A stretch of DNA of 46,221 nt from JAFGBM01 sp964564915. Its GTDB lineage: Bacteria; Actinomycetota; Actinomycetes; Actinomycetales; Demequinaceae. The translations under genes were made by a program, and so were the position numbers. Below the pieces are notes generated by a model, which was given only the letters and a program-made list of their open reading frames with translations, made no database searches and was not told the DNA's origin. The stretch covers positions 1 through 46,221 of the forward strand of contig CAZMCU010000007.1 in assembly GCA_964564915.1 (NCBI GenBank), read 5' to 3'. Shown here piece by piece: positions 25,411 to 32,709 of this stretch (position 1 is the first letter of the stretch; each line of letters starts with the position of its first letter).

Positions 25411-26171
25411 GACTCGTCCGGTGAATCCTCTCGGGCACGGCGATCCGTGTCCGATGCCCGTTTCAGGTGAAACTCCGGCAGTTCCTCCACCGGGGGAAGG
25501 GATGTCGGCTCGAGTCCGAAGCGGCTGAGGATCCGGTCGACGACGTACCCCAACACGACCCCCCCGACAACACCGATGCCGATCGAGAGGAGGAGGCTGT
25601 CGTGAACAAGGTTGCCTGCCCACACCCCGAGTGCGCACCCGTACGTCGCCCACAGAACGGCGGCGATCGCATCGATCATCATGAAGCGACGGCGAGGGTA
25701 CCTCAAGGCTCCGGCCGTGAGGTTGACCGCGACCCTGCCCACGGGGATGAACCGCGCGGCAAGGATGAACGCCGTCCCCCGGTGTTCCAAGGCATGTTCC
25801 GCCCAGTCGAGGGTGACCTTTGCCTTCTGTCCCTTGAGGAAGGGAATGCGACGCACGTTGATCGTCCGTCCGATGCTGTACGCGATTTGGTCTCCGCACC
25901 ACGCCCCGGCTGCCGCCGCGATCCATATGGCCCAGAGGAGCGGATGCCTGGTTTGCTCCCACGTTGTCGCCGATGCGATGACGATCGATTCCGACGGAAC
26001 CGGGGGAAAAATGCCATCGACGATGGTGACGCCGAAGACGGCGAGGTAGATCCACACGGACGTCGTGAGCGAGAGGACGGCGTCCTCAATGCTGCCGCCG
26101 AGGGAACCGACCTTGGATGCGAGGTTTCCCACCACCTCGGCGATGGAACTCCATCGACCCACCGGCGTCAC
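25407..26171 (-). CDS. DedA-family membrane protein (candidate undecaprenyl-phosphate flippase)
   Basis: 254-aa DedA/SNARE-associated membrane protein with about five hydrophobic or re-entrant segments and a charged cytoplasmic tail. It has the family motifs: IFPPVPSE in the first re-entrant loop and ARFIPVGRVAVNLTAGALR, containing the essential arginines. Some DedA proteins recycle undecaprenyl phosphate across the membrane, which is established for certain members; for this one it is inference, but translational coupling to glmM (GTGA overlap) fits a peptidoglycan role. The start is GTG 26171. Confidence 0.88.
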   Translation of the reverse strand: MTPVGRWSSIAEVVGNLASKVGSLGGSIEDAVLSLTTSVWIYLAVFGVTIVDGIFPPVPSESIVIASATTWEQTRHPLLWAIWIAAAAGAWCGDQIAYSIGRTINVRRIPFLKGQKAKVTLDWAEHALEHRGTAFILAARFIPVGRVAVNLTAGALRYPRRRFMMIDAIAAVLWATYGCALGVWAGNLVHDSLLLSIGIGVVGGVVLGYVVDRILSRFGLEPTSLPPVEELPEFHLKRASDTDRRAREDSPDES

Positions 26172-27535
26172 GGGCGCGCCAACCGCGTCGCCACCACCGA
26201 GGCAAGCGTGTTGGCCACGTCGGCCGCGACGGTCTCCGTCGAAGCCTCGACCATCACGCGGACGAGCGGTTCGGTTCCCGAGGGTCGAAGGAGCACGCGC
26301 CCCTCCGCCCCGAGGGAGGCGCGTGCCTCGGCGACCGCTTCCTGAAGGATCTCGTCCGTGAAGACGCGCGACTTGTCGACGTTCGGGACGTTGACGAGCA
26401 CCTGGGGCAACCGCTCGATGGGTGCGACCAACTCGCGCAACGTCGAGGGAGAGGCTGCGACGACGGAGCCGACGAGCAAGGCGGTCAAGAGCCCATCTCC
26501 CGTGGTGGCGAATTCGCTCAAGATCACGTGCCCCGATTGCTCCCCGCCCAGCGTGTACCCCGCCTCGCGCATCGCCTCAAGAACGTAGCGGTCGCCCACG
26601 GCGGTCTCGACGATCTCGATATCGGCCTCACGCATCGCGCGGTGGAGACCGAGGTTGCTCATGACGGTCGCAACGAGAGTGTTGCGGTACAGCGAGCCAT
26701 CCGCCTTCATCCGCAGGGCCAGGATTCCCATGACCTGGTCTCCGTCGACGATCGCGCCGGTGTGGTCGACGGCAAGGCAACGATCGGCGTCGCCGTCGAA
26801 CGCAACACCGAAATCCGCGCCCCGCGCGACGACCTCCGCTCCGAGCGTGTCGAGGTGCGTCGAGCCGACGCCGTCGTTGATGTTCAAGCCCGTGGGATCC
26901 GCGTGAATGACGGTGACGTCCGCTCCTGCCTCCACGAGGGCGTCGCCGGCGGCACCGGACACGGCGCCGTGGGCGCAATCCGCGACGATGGTCAGCCCCT
27001 TGAGGGGAGTCGTCGAGCCGGAGAAGGCGCGCGCGGCCGCGACAATGTGGGCGACGTATTGATCGCGGAGGTCCGGCCGTGGGGTGATCGTCCCAACGTC
27101 GGCACCCGTCGGCCGCTGGGACCCCCCTCCGAGGGCATCCTCAATGGCTTCTTCTACCGCGTCCTCAAGCTTGTGCCCTCCGCTGGAGAAGAACTTGATT
27201 CCATTGTCCGGCATCGGGTTGTGGGAAGCGGAGACGACTACCCCGAGGTCGGCATCGGTCGCCGTGACGAGATGCGCGACCGCGGGCGTGGGGAGGACAC
27301 CGACGTCCCACACGTCTACGCCAGCGCTCGCAAGCCCCGCGGCGACAGCGGCGGAAAGGAATTGGCCGGAGATGCGGGTGTCCCGACCGATGATCGCGTG
27401 GGGACGGTGACCGGCGAACTCACCCCGCTCGGCAAGAACGAGGGCAGCCGCGACCCCGAGGTCGACGGCTAGCTCCGCGGTGATGTCCTGGTTGGCAACT
27501 CCGCGGACGCCGTCGGTGCCGAAGAGTCGCGCCAT
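26168..27535 (-). CDS. glmM: Phosphoglucosamine mutase
   Basis: 455 aa. Converts glucosamine-6-phosphate to glucosamine-1-phosphate for UDP-GlcNAc. Active-site serine S104 in VSASHNP, metal loop DGDADRC, sugar-binding GGEQSGHV, and the phosphate-binding RPSGTEPLVRVM near the C-terminus. N-terminal LFGTDGVRGVAN is diagnostic. The start is ATG 27535, 9 bp after the rpsI stop, so it probably reads through from rplM-rpsI, an order (rplM-rpsI-glmM) conserved in actinobacteria. Its stop overlaps the DedA start. Confidence 0.97.
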   Translation of the reverse strand: MARLFGTDGVRGVANQDITAELAVDLGVAAALVLAERGEFAGHRPHAIIGRDTRISGQFLSAAVAAGLASAGVDVWDVGVLPTPAVAHLVTATDADLGVVVSASHNPMPDNGIKFFSSGGHKLEDAVEEAIEDALGGGSQRPTGADVGTITPRPDLRDQYVAHIVAAARAFSGSTTPLKGLTIVADCAHGAVSGAAGDALVEAGADVTVIHADPTGLNINDGVGSTHLDTLGAEVVARGADFGVAFDGDADRCLAVDHTGAIVDGDQVMGILALRMKADGSLYRNTLVATVMSNLGLHRAMREADIEIVETAVGDRYVLEAMREAGYTLGGEQSGHVILSEFATTGDGLLTALLVGSVVAASPSTLRELVAPIERLPQVLVNVPNVDKSRVFTDEILQEAVAEARASLGAEGRVLLRPSGTEPLVRVMVEASTETVAADVANTLASVVATRLARP

Positions 27536-27544
27536 GCGGACAGG

Positions 27545-28048
27545 CTATCGCTTGGTGTACTGCGGGGCACGACGGGCCTTCTTGAGTCCCGCCTTCTTGC
27601 GCTCAACCACTCGGGCGTCGCGCGTCAGAAATCCCGCCTTTTTCAGGGTGGCACGGTTGTTCTGCTCGTCAATGAGGTTGAGCGCACGAGCAACACCAAG
27701 CCGGAGCGCCCCGGCCTGTCCGGAGGGGCCGCCACCATTGATGCGCGCGTGAACGTCGAATGCGCCTTCCATGCGCAGCACGGCGAAGGGGCTGTTGGCA
27801 ACCTGTTGATGAACCTTGTTCGGGAAGTAGTCCTCAAGGTCCCGACCGTTGATGACCCACTTGCCAGTACCGGGGACGAGTCGCACGCGCGCGACGGCCT
27901 CCTTGCGGCGACCCAAACCGGCGCCGTTGGCGACAGCGGACGTACCCTTACCCTTGTCCGGTTCGGTCTCGGAGTGGTGCTCCGTCGGAATCTCGGTCTC
28001 GTCGTCCGTGGGGGTGTCAGTCACTGGGGAATCCTTCGTCGCGGCCAT
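27545..28048 (-). CDS. rpsI: Ribosomal protein S9 (uS9)
   Basis: 167 aa. The conserved C-terminal S9 domain starts near GLGRRKEAVARVRL (about residue 44) and ends with the basic RAPQYTKR tail that reaches the P-site tRNA. The first ~40 residues are an acidic, Thr/Glu/Asp-rich extension (TPTDDETEIPTEHHSETEPD), seen in many actinobacterial S9 proteins. It lies 3 bp downstream of rplM in the rplM-rpsI pair. Confidence 0.96.
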   Translation of the reverse strand: MAATKDSPVTDTPTDDETEIPTEHHSETEPDKGKGTSAVANGAGLGRRKEAVARVRLVPGTGKWVINGRDLEDYFPNKVHQQVANSPFAVLRMEGAFDVHARINGGGPSGQAGALRLGVARALNLIDEQNNRATLKKAGFLTRDARVVERKKAGLKKARRAPQYTKR

Positions 28049-28051
28049 GGT

Positions 28052-28495
28052 CTACTGGGCTACCTGGGAGATGGAATACGGCTGGGGCTTCTGCGCCGCG
28101 TGGGGGTGCTCTGCCTCCGCGTACACCTTGAGCTTGGCCATCTGGGCCCGCCCGAGGCGTGTGTGGGGAAGCATTCCACTCACGGCCTTCTCGACGACCT
28201 TACGAGGGTCCTTCTTGAGGAGTTCCCCGAGGGGGGTCCCCGTCAACCCACCAATGTAGCCGGAGTGACGGTACTGGATCGTCTCGGTGGCTTTCGCCCC
28301 CGTCAACGCGACCTTGCTCGCGTTGACGACGATGACGTGGTCGCCACAGTCAAGGTGAGGCGCGAAGGAGGCCTTGTGCTTGCCACGAATGAGCATCGCC
28401 ACCTGAGAGGCGAGCCGACCGAGGACGACGTCCGTCGCGTCAATGACGTGCCACGTCTCGACAACGTCGCCCGGCTTGGGAGAGTAAGTGCGCAC
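28052..28495 (-). CDS. rplM: Ribosomal protein L13 (uL13)
   Basis: 147 aa, the usual actinobacterial length. Begins MRTYSPKPGDVVETWHVIDA and includes GRLASQVAMLIRGKHK and SGMLPHTRLGRAQMAKLKVYA. The start is GTG 28495 with AAGAAGG six bases before; the frame continues upstream into the leader without meaning. It has its own promoter at 28611-28639 and a leader of about 110 nt. Confidence 0.96.
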   Translation of the reverse strand: MRTYSPKPGDVVETWHVIDATDVVLGRLASQVAMLIRGKHKASFAPHLDCGDHVIVVNASKVALTGAKATETIQYRHSGYIGGLTGTPLGELLKKDPRKVVEKAVSGMLPHTRLGRAQMAKLKVYAEAEHPHAAQKPQPYSISQVAQ

Positions 28496-28610
28496 AGGAA
28501 GCCTTCTTGTCGTTCGTGATGGGGCGCTGGCAAGCCAACGCGGCGGTCCAGGTCGGCGGCTCCCGCTGGGGCTATCCGCCCGTTGCGATCGCCAAGCACA
28601 ACGACCCCAC

Positions 28611-28639
28611 AGCATACCGGTCGGCCGGGGACCGGTCAA
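28611..28639 (-). promoter_or_regulatory. Promoter of rplM-rpsI overlapping the truA stop codon
   Basis: Minus strand: -35 TTGACC (28639-28634), 17-bp spacer, -10 TATGCT (28616-28611), close to the vegetative consensus. The -35 overlaps the truA TGA (28636-28638). The self-palindromic ACCGGT occurs twice (28631-28636 and 28616-28621), bracketing the spacer, so a regulator could bind there. The expected start point is near 28604. Confidence 0.75.
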
Positions 28640-29499
28640 TCTAGGGTGCGCTTCGCTCGGGTCGCGTTGGCCCGTTCCGCTAGTTCGTCGTCGGGGGGGT
28701 ACGCCACCTCCTCAAGCGTGAGTCCGTGAGGTGGGGCAACAATGATCCCCGATCGCCTGCTCGTCGCTGCGGCCTCCGCCTGAAGCCACGCGAAATCTCG
28801 CCGTCCGTCCCCGACGGCGAGCACGGCTCCAACGAGCGATCGGACCATCGAGTGACAGAACGCGTCCGCTCGAAAGGTTGCTGCAACTAGGCCCTCGTCG
28901 ACCCCCGATTCGACGCGTTCCCACGAAAACTCGACCAGCGTACGGATGGTCGTGGCCCTTGCGCGGCTCCTGCAGAACGGGGCGAAGTCTCGAAGTCCCG
29001 TCAGGCCCCGTGAGGCTTCTTGGAGGAGCGTCACGTCGAGCGACCGCGGGTACCAGAGGACGTATCGCCTCGTGAGGGGGTCTCTCGATTCCGGCCGATC
29101 GCTCACCCGATAGACGTACCGACGTTCGCGAGCCGAAAAGCGGGCGTCGAATCCGGGAGGCGCGACCTTCACCCCCACCACGACAATGTCGGGAGGCAGG
29201 ATTCCGCTGAGTCGATTGCGCATGACCGTTTCGGGATCCCGATGGGATCGCCCGGCGAGTGCTTCCCACGCCTGCGTCGGAAGGTCGACGTGAGCGACCT
29301 GCCCCCGAGCATGCACCCCGGCGTCGGTGCGACCCGCGACCGTCAGCCTCGGTTCCACCCCCCTCATCAGGCGCGAGAGACCGTCTTCGATCGTCCCCTG
29401 CACGGTACGTAAGCCCGGCTGAACCGCCCAGCCCGCGAAGTCCGTACCGTCGTAGGCCAGGTCAAGGCGAACCCGCACACCGGCATTGACGTCGGTCAT
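28636..29499 (-). CDS. truA: tRNA pseudouridine(38-40) synthase
   Basis: 287-aa enzyme that isomerises uridines 38-40 in tRNA anticodon arms. The catalytic aspartate is in AGRTDAGVHARGQVAH; other marks are YDGTDFAGWAVQP, RRYVYRV, and FCHSMVRSLVGAVLAVG. The start is ATG 29499. It follows rplQ at the end of the alpha ribosomal cluster, its standard location, with 24 bp between. Confidence 0.96.
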   Translation of the reverse strand: MTDVNAGVRVRLDLAYDGTDFAGWAVQPGLRTVQGTIEDGLSRLMRGVEPRLTVAGRTDAGVHARGQVAHVDLPTQAWEALAGRSHRDPETVMRNRLSGILPPDIVVVGVKVAPPGFDARFSARERRYVYRVSDRPESRDPLTRRYVLWYPRSLDVTLLQEASRGLTGLRDFAPFCRSRARATTIRTLVEFSWERVESGVDEGLVAATFRADAFCHSMVRSLVGAVLAVGDGRRDFAWLQAEAAATSRRSGIIVAPPHGLTLEEVAYPPDDELAERANATRAKRTLD

Positions 29500-29523
29500 G
29501 GGGTCCGCCTCACGGCCACGAGA

Positions 29524-30217
29524 CTACTGGGAGTCCGACTTCTCCGACGCCTGAGCGGAGGCCTTCTTCCCCGAGGGCTTCTTCTCCGTTGCCTTCTTGT
29601 CGGAGGCCTTCTTGTCGGTGGCCTTCTTGTCGGTGGCCTTCTTNNNNNNNNNNNNNNNNNNNNNNNNNNNNNNNNNNNNNNNNNNNNNNNNNNNNNNNNN
29701 NNNNNNNNNNNNNNNNNNNNNNNNNNNNNNNNNNNNNNNNNNNGGCCTTCTTGTCGGTGGCCTTCTTGTCGGTGGCCTTCTTCTCCGCCTTCGCAGCGTC
29801 GGGAGCGGCCTTGGTTACGGCGCGCGTCGCTTCGGAGACGACGCCTTGCTTGAGGCTCTCCCCTCCCTCGACGAGCTCGATCACGGCCATCGGGGCGTTG
29901 TCACCCTTCCGGTTTCCGATCTTGACGATCCGCGTGTACCCACCCTGCCGCTCCGCGACCGCGGGGGCGATCTCGGTGAAGAGGACGTGGACCGCCGTCT
30001 TGTCATTGATCACGCCGTAGACGCGACGACGCGAAGCGAGGTCTCCCCTCTTCGCATACGTCACGAGCCGTTCCGCGTACGGGCGCAACCGACGCGCTTT
30101 GGCCAGCGTGGTGGTCACACGACCGTTCTGGAAGAGGCTTTGAGCGAGGTTGGCGAGGATGAGGCGCTCGTGCGCGGGCCCGCTACCGAGACGGGCGCCC
30201 TTGGTCGGGGTAGGCAT
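29524..30217 (-). CDS. rplQ: Ribosomal protein L17 (bL17) with a Lys-Ala-Thr-Asp repeat tail, interrupted by a gap
   Basis: The L17 core (MPTPTKGARLGSG to VIELVEGGE, about 120 aa) is complete, followed by a C-terminal tail. The tail contains KKATD repeats on both sides of the gap and then continues KKASDKKATEKKPSGKKASAQASEKSDSQ-like to TAG at 29524-29526. Pre-gap (158 codons) and post-gap (40 codons including stop) parts are whole codons, so the true gap is a multiple of three, not 100. L17 tails are common in actinobacteria; this one is built of tandem pentapeptides. The frame read through 100 N would end at 29510 and is wrong. Confidence 0.92.
29590..29788 (-). repeat. 15-bp tandem repeat encoding KKATD in L17
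   Basis: Plus-strand unit GGCCTTCTTGTCGGT: exact copies at 29605-29619, 29620-29634, 29744-29758 and 29759-29773, with variants at 29590-29604 and 29774-29788 and a 9-base partial copy at the gap edge (29635-29643). Copy number is unknown because the gap falls inside; the phase requires a gap of 6 + 15n bases. Confidence 0.9.
29644..29743. other. Assembly gap (100 N) inside the L17 repeat
   Basis: Exactly 100 N flanked on both sides by the same 15-bp repeat, so assembly failed on a collapsed tandem array. Confidence 0.97.
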
Positions 30218-30229
30218 GAGGAAGGTCTC

Positions 30230-31222
30230 CTAGTTCTCGTCGTTGCCGGAGAAGTACACACCCGTGGTCGACGGGTCGTAATCCATACCGCTGTCCTTGA
30301 GGGAGAGGCTGAGTTCGGCAAGCTTCTCCTTGACCTCGGTGATGGACTTTTGGCCGAAGTTCCTGATGTCCATGAGGTCGGCCTCGCTCCGTGCCGTCAG
30401 TTCCCCAACGGTATGGATCCCCTCGCGCTTGAGGCAGTTATACGAGCGCTGGGTGAGGTTGAGCTCCTCGATGGGGAGGTTGTAGTCCTCCTCGAGAGAG
30501 GCGTCGGACTCGGAAGGGCCGATCTCGATCCCCTCGGCCTCTTCGTTGAGCGACCGGGCAAGCGAGAAGAGTTCGACGAGTGTCGCGCCGGCGGACGCGA
30601 GCGCGTCCCGCGGCGAGATCGACGACTTGGTTTCGACGTCGAGGATCAGTTCATCGAAGTCCGTTCGCTGGGCGACACGGGTCGCGACGACCTTGTATGT
30701 CACCTTGAGCACGGGAGAGTAGATCGAATCGACGGGGATCTGTCCGATTTCCGCGTCGTACTGCTTGTTGAGCGGGGCGGGGACGTAACCGCGACCGCGC
30801 TCGACGGTCAATTCCACTTCGAACTTCGCCTTCGAATTGAGCGTGGCGATATGCAGGTCCGGATTGTGGATCTCCACCCCGGCAGGAGGAGCGATATCCG
30901 CCGCGGTCACCGCACCGGCACCGCTCTTGCGGAGGTACATGATGACGGGTTCGTCATTGTCCGATGACACGACGAGGCTCTTGAGGTTGAGGAGGATCTC
31001 GGTGACGTCCTCCTTCACCCCCTCGATCGTCGTGAATTCGTGAAGCACGCCCTCAAACCTGAGGGACGTCACGGCGGCGCCGGGGATGGACGAAAGAAGC
31101 GTCCGACGAAGGGAGTTTCCAAGCGTGTACCCGAAGCCCGGCTCAAGGGGCTTGAGGGAGAACTGTGACCGATTCTCGGTGATGACCTTCTCGGTCAGCG
31201 TGGGGCGCTGAGCAATGAGCAC
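30230..31222 (-). CDS. rpoA: RNA polymerase subunit alpha
   Basis: 330 aa. The N-terminal domain (dimerisation and assembly: FSLKPLEPGFGYTLGNSLRRTLLSSIPG) and C-terminal domain (LNLTQRSYNCLKREGIHTVGEL, helix-hairpin-helix that binds UP elements and activators) are joined by an acidic linker. The start is GTG 31222, giving the standard actinobacterial N-terminus MLIAQRPTL and preceded by GAAAGGA; GTG 31243 would add seven residues. Upstream is rpsK, not rpsD. It ends 12 bp before rplQ. Confidence 0.97.
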   Translation of the reverse strand: MLIAQRPTLTEKVITENRSQFSLKPLEPGFGYTLGNSLRRTLLSSIPGAAVTSLRFEGVLHEFTTIEGVKEDVTEILLNLKSLVVSSDNDEPVIMYLRKSGAGAVTAADIAPPAGVEIHNPDLHIATLNSKAKFEVELTVERGRGYVPAPLNKQYDAEIGQIPVDSIYSPVLKVTYKVVATRVAQRTDFDELILDVETKSSISPRDALASAGATLVELFSLARSLNEEAEGIEIGPSESDASLEEDYNLPIEELNLTQRSYNCLKREGIHTVGELTARSEADLMDIRNFGQKSITEVKEKLAELSLSLKDSGMDYDPSTTGVYFSGNDEN

Positions 31223-31311
31223 GGTGTTGTCCTTTCCGAGCACCCGCTATTTGATGCTCGTGGGGCCACGGGCAGGTTGCCCGGGGGTGGATGGCTGAGG
31301 AGACTCTGGGG

Positions 31312-31701
31312 CTAGTTACGGCGACGCTTGGGCGGGCGACAACCGTTGTGTGCTTGCGGGGTGACATCGCGGATCGACGTTACGTCGAGGCCAGCGGCTG
31401 TCAGGGAACGAATCGCGGTGTCTCGACCGGAGCCGGGACCCTTGACGAATACGTCGACCTTCGTCATTCCGGCATCGCGGGCCTTGCGTGCCGCCGCCTC
31501 TGCCGCGAGTTGCGCGGCGAAGGGCGTCGACTTGCGCGAACCCTTGTATCCGACCTGACCAGACGACGACCACGACACGACGGCCCCCGAGGGGTCGGTA
31601 ATCGAGATGATCGTGTTGTTGAAGGTCGACTTGATGTGGGCCTGGCCGTGATCGACGGTCTTCTTGAGCTTCTTGCGTGGCTTGCGAACGGGAGCGGCCA
31701 T
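31312..31701 (-). CDS. rpsK: Ribosomal protein S11 (uS11)
   Basis: 129 aa; the platform protein of the 30S subunit. HIKSTFNNTIISITDPSGAVVSWSS, GYKGSRKSTPFAAQLAAE and the C-terminal NGCRPPKRRRN are diagnostic. It lies 3 bp after rpsM. An 89-bp spacer with a 6-bp GC hairpin (31269-31283) separates it from rpoA. Confidence 0.97.
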   Translation of the reverse strand: MAAPVRKPRKKLKKTVDHGQAHIKSTFNNTIISITDPSGAVVSWSSSGQVGYKGSRKSTPFAAQLAAEAAARKARDAGMTKVDVFVKGPGSGRDTAIRSLTAAGLDVTSIRDVTPQAHNGCRPPKRRRN

Positions 31702-31704
31702 GGG

Positions 31705-32076
31705 TTACGCCTTCTTCCTTCCGGCGACGGTCTTCTTGGGGCCCTTGCGGGTACGGGCATTGGTCTTGGTTCGCTGACCACGAACGGGCATACCGCGACG
31801 ATGGCGGATCCCCTGGTACGAGCCAATCTCCACCTTGCGGCGAATGTCGGCCTGAACCTCGCGCCGAAGATCTCCCTCGACACGGAAGTTGGCCTCGATG
31901 TAGTCACGCAACTTCACGAGTTCGTCGTCGGACGCGTCCTTGACCCGCAGGTCGGGGCTCACGCCCGTCGCCTTGAGGGCTTCGAGCGCGCGCGTACGCC
32001 CAACCCCAAAGATGTAGGTAAGCGCGACCTCCATGCGCTTCTCGCGCGGGAGGTCCACGCCAACAAGTCTGGCCAT
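31705..32076 (-). CDS. rpsM: Ribosomal protein S13 (uS13)
   Basis: 123 aa; contacts the P-site tRNA and the 50S subunit at the head of 30S. MARLVGVDLPREKRMEVALTYIFGVGRTRA at the N-terminus and HRRGMPVRGQRTKTNARTRKGPKKTV at the C-terminus are typical. It is preceded by a structured 112-bp spacer after rpmJ. Confidence 0.97.
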   Translation of the reverse strand: MARLVGVDLPREKRMEVALTYIFGVGRTRALEALKATGVSPDLRVKDASDDELVKLRDYIEANFRVEGDLRREVQADIRRKVEIGSYQGIRHRRGMPVRGQRTKTNARTRKGPKKTVAGRKKA

Positions 32077-32096
32077 GGTCTTCTACTCCACTACTC

Positions 32097-32146
32097 CTCG
32101 GAGGTTCTCCGGCCCGTCGTCCCCCGAGGGGGCCCCAGCCTCCGAG
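32097..32146 (-). promoter_or_regulatory. Structured leader (two-tier hairpin) upstream of rpsM
   Basis: Outer stem CTCGGAGG (32097-32104) pairs with CCTCCGAG (32139-32146); an inner stem pairs GGCCC (32111-32115) with GGGCC (32130-32134). On the minus strand it ends 21 nt before the rpsM start. The position is that of the alpha-operon leader, which binds S4 in E. coli; function here is inferred, and an internal terminator or processing site is an alternative. Confidence 0.45.
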
Positions 32147-32188
32147 CCGGGGGTGTCACGTTGCGTGTGACGGGTCGCTGAAAAGGGG

Positions 32189-32302
32189 TCAGCCCTGACG
32201 CTGCTTGTGACGTCGGTTGTCACAGATAACCATGACAACGCCGTTGCGACGGATGACCTTGCACTTGTCGCAAATCGGCTTGACGCTGGGCTTGACCTTC
32301 AT
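32189..32302 (-). CDS. rpmJ: Ribosomal protein L36 (bL36), zinc-binding form
   Basis: 37 aa: MKVKPSVKPICDKCKVIRRN with ligands C11, C14, C27 and H32, the zinc-binding (C+) type. The ATG is at 32302; the longer frame from 32380 runs back into infA and is spurious. It lies 49 bp after infA in the usual infA-rpmJ-rpsM order. Confidence 0.96.
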   Translation of the reverse strand: MKVKPSVKPICDKCKVIRRNGVVMVICDNRRHKQRQG

Positions 32303-32351
32303 GCTTCTTCCTTGCCGCCGACGGACCGACGCTTGCGCATCGGCGACGGCT

Positions 32352-32573
32352 CTACTTGTAGCGGTAGACGATGCGGCCACGGGACAAGTCGTACGGTGTC
32401 AACTCCACCACTACGCGATCCTCGGGGAGGATCCGGATGTAGTGCTGACGCATCTTCCCCGAGATGTGGGCGAGGACGAGGTGTCCGTTCGTCAGTTCCA
32501 CACGGAACGACGCATTCGGCAACGCCTCAACCACGGTTCCCTCAACCTCGATGACGCCGTCCTTCTTGGCCAT
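32352..32573 (-). CDS. infA: Translation initiation factor IF-1
   Basis: 73-aa OB-fold protein that occupies the A site during initiation: MAKKDGVIEVEGTVVEALPN, FRVELTNGHLVLAHISGKMR, YDLSRGRIVYRYK. The ATG at 32573 fits the family; upstream in-frame codons lie in the promoter region. It has its own promoter (32629-32658) directly after the terminator of the preceding gene. Confidence 0.97.
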   Translation of the reverse strand: MAKKDGVIEVEGTVVEALPNASFRVELTNGHLVLAHISGKMRQHYIRILPEDRVVVELTPYDLSRGRIVYRYK

Positions 32574-32628
32574 GACTCCACTCACGTCGATTGACAGGTT
32601 TCGGGCACGCGAAATGGCCCGACCGGCA

Positions 32629-32658
32629 ATCATACGGGACAACGCACCAGAAACTCAA
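32629..32658 (-). promoter_or_regulatory. Promoter of infA
   Basis: Minus strand: -35 TTGAGT (32658-32653), 18-bp spacer, -10 TATGAT (32634-32629). Expected leader about 50 nt. The -35 overlaps the end of the upstream terminator stem (32655-32668 arm). Confidence 0.7.
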
Positions 32659-32697
32659 CTGCGCGCCGACCCTGAGGGGAGGCCGGCGCGCAGTTGA
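32655..32697 (-). terminator. 14-bp stem terminator after the small repeat-protein gene
   Basis: A perfect 14-bp inverted repeat (32655-32668 with 32684-32697) with a 15-nt loop, starting 13 bp after the stop of the small repeat protein at 32710. No T-tract. It separates that gene from infA. Confidence 0.8.
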
Positions 32698-32709
32698 AGT
32701 GGAGACGGT

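Noticed and set aside
28616..28636. ACCGGTC/GACCGGT as a terminator after truA
   Set aside because: The bases coincide with the spacer and -35 of a strong rplM promoter and ACCGGT is itself palindromic, so a promoter/operator reading is better.
29510..29643. Continuation of rplQ to a stop at 29510 through the N run
   Set aside because: Depends on a gap of exactly 100 bp; the repeat-consistent frame (KKATD continuing) ends at 29524.
31269..31283. Hairpin CGGGCA-GGT-TGCCCG between rpsK and rpoA
   Set aside because: Six base pairs with a three-base loop in a GC-rich spacer; too weak to call a terminator or regulator.
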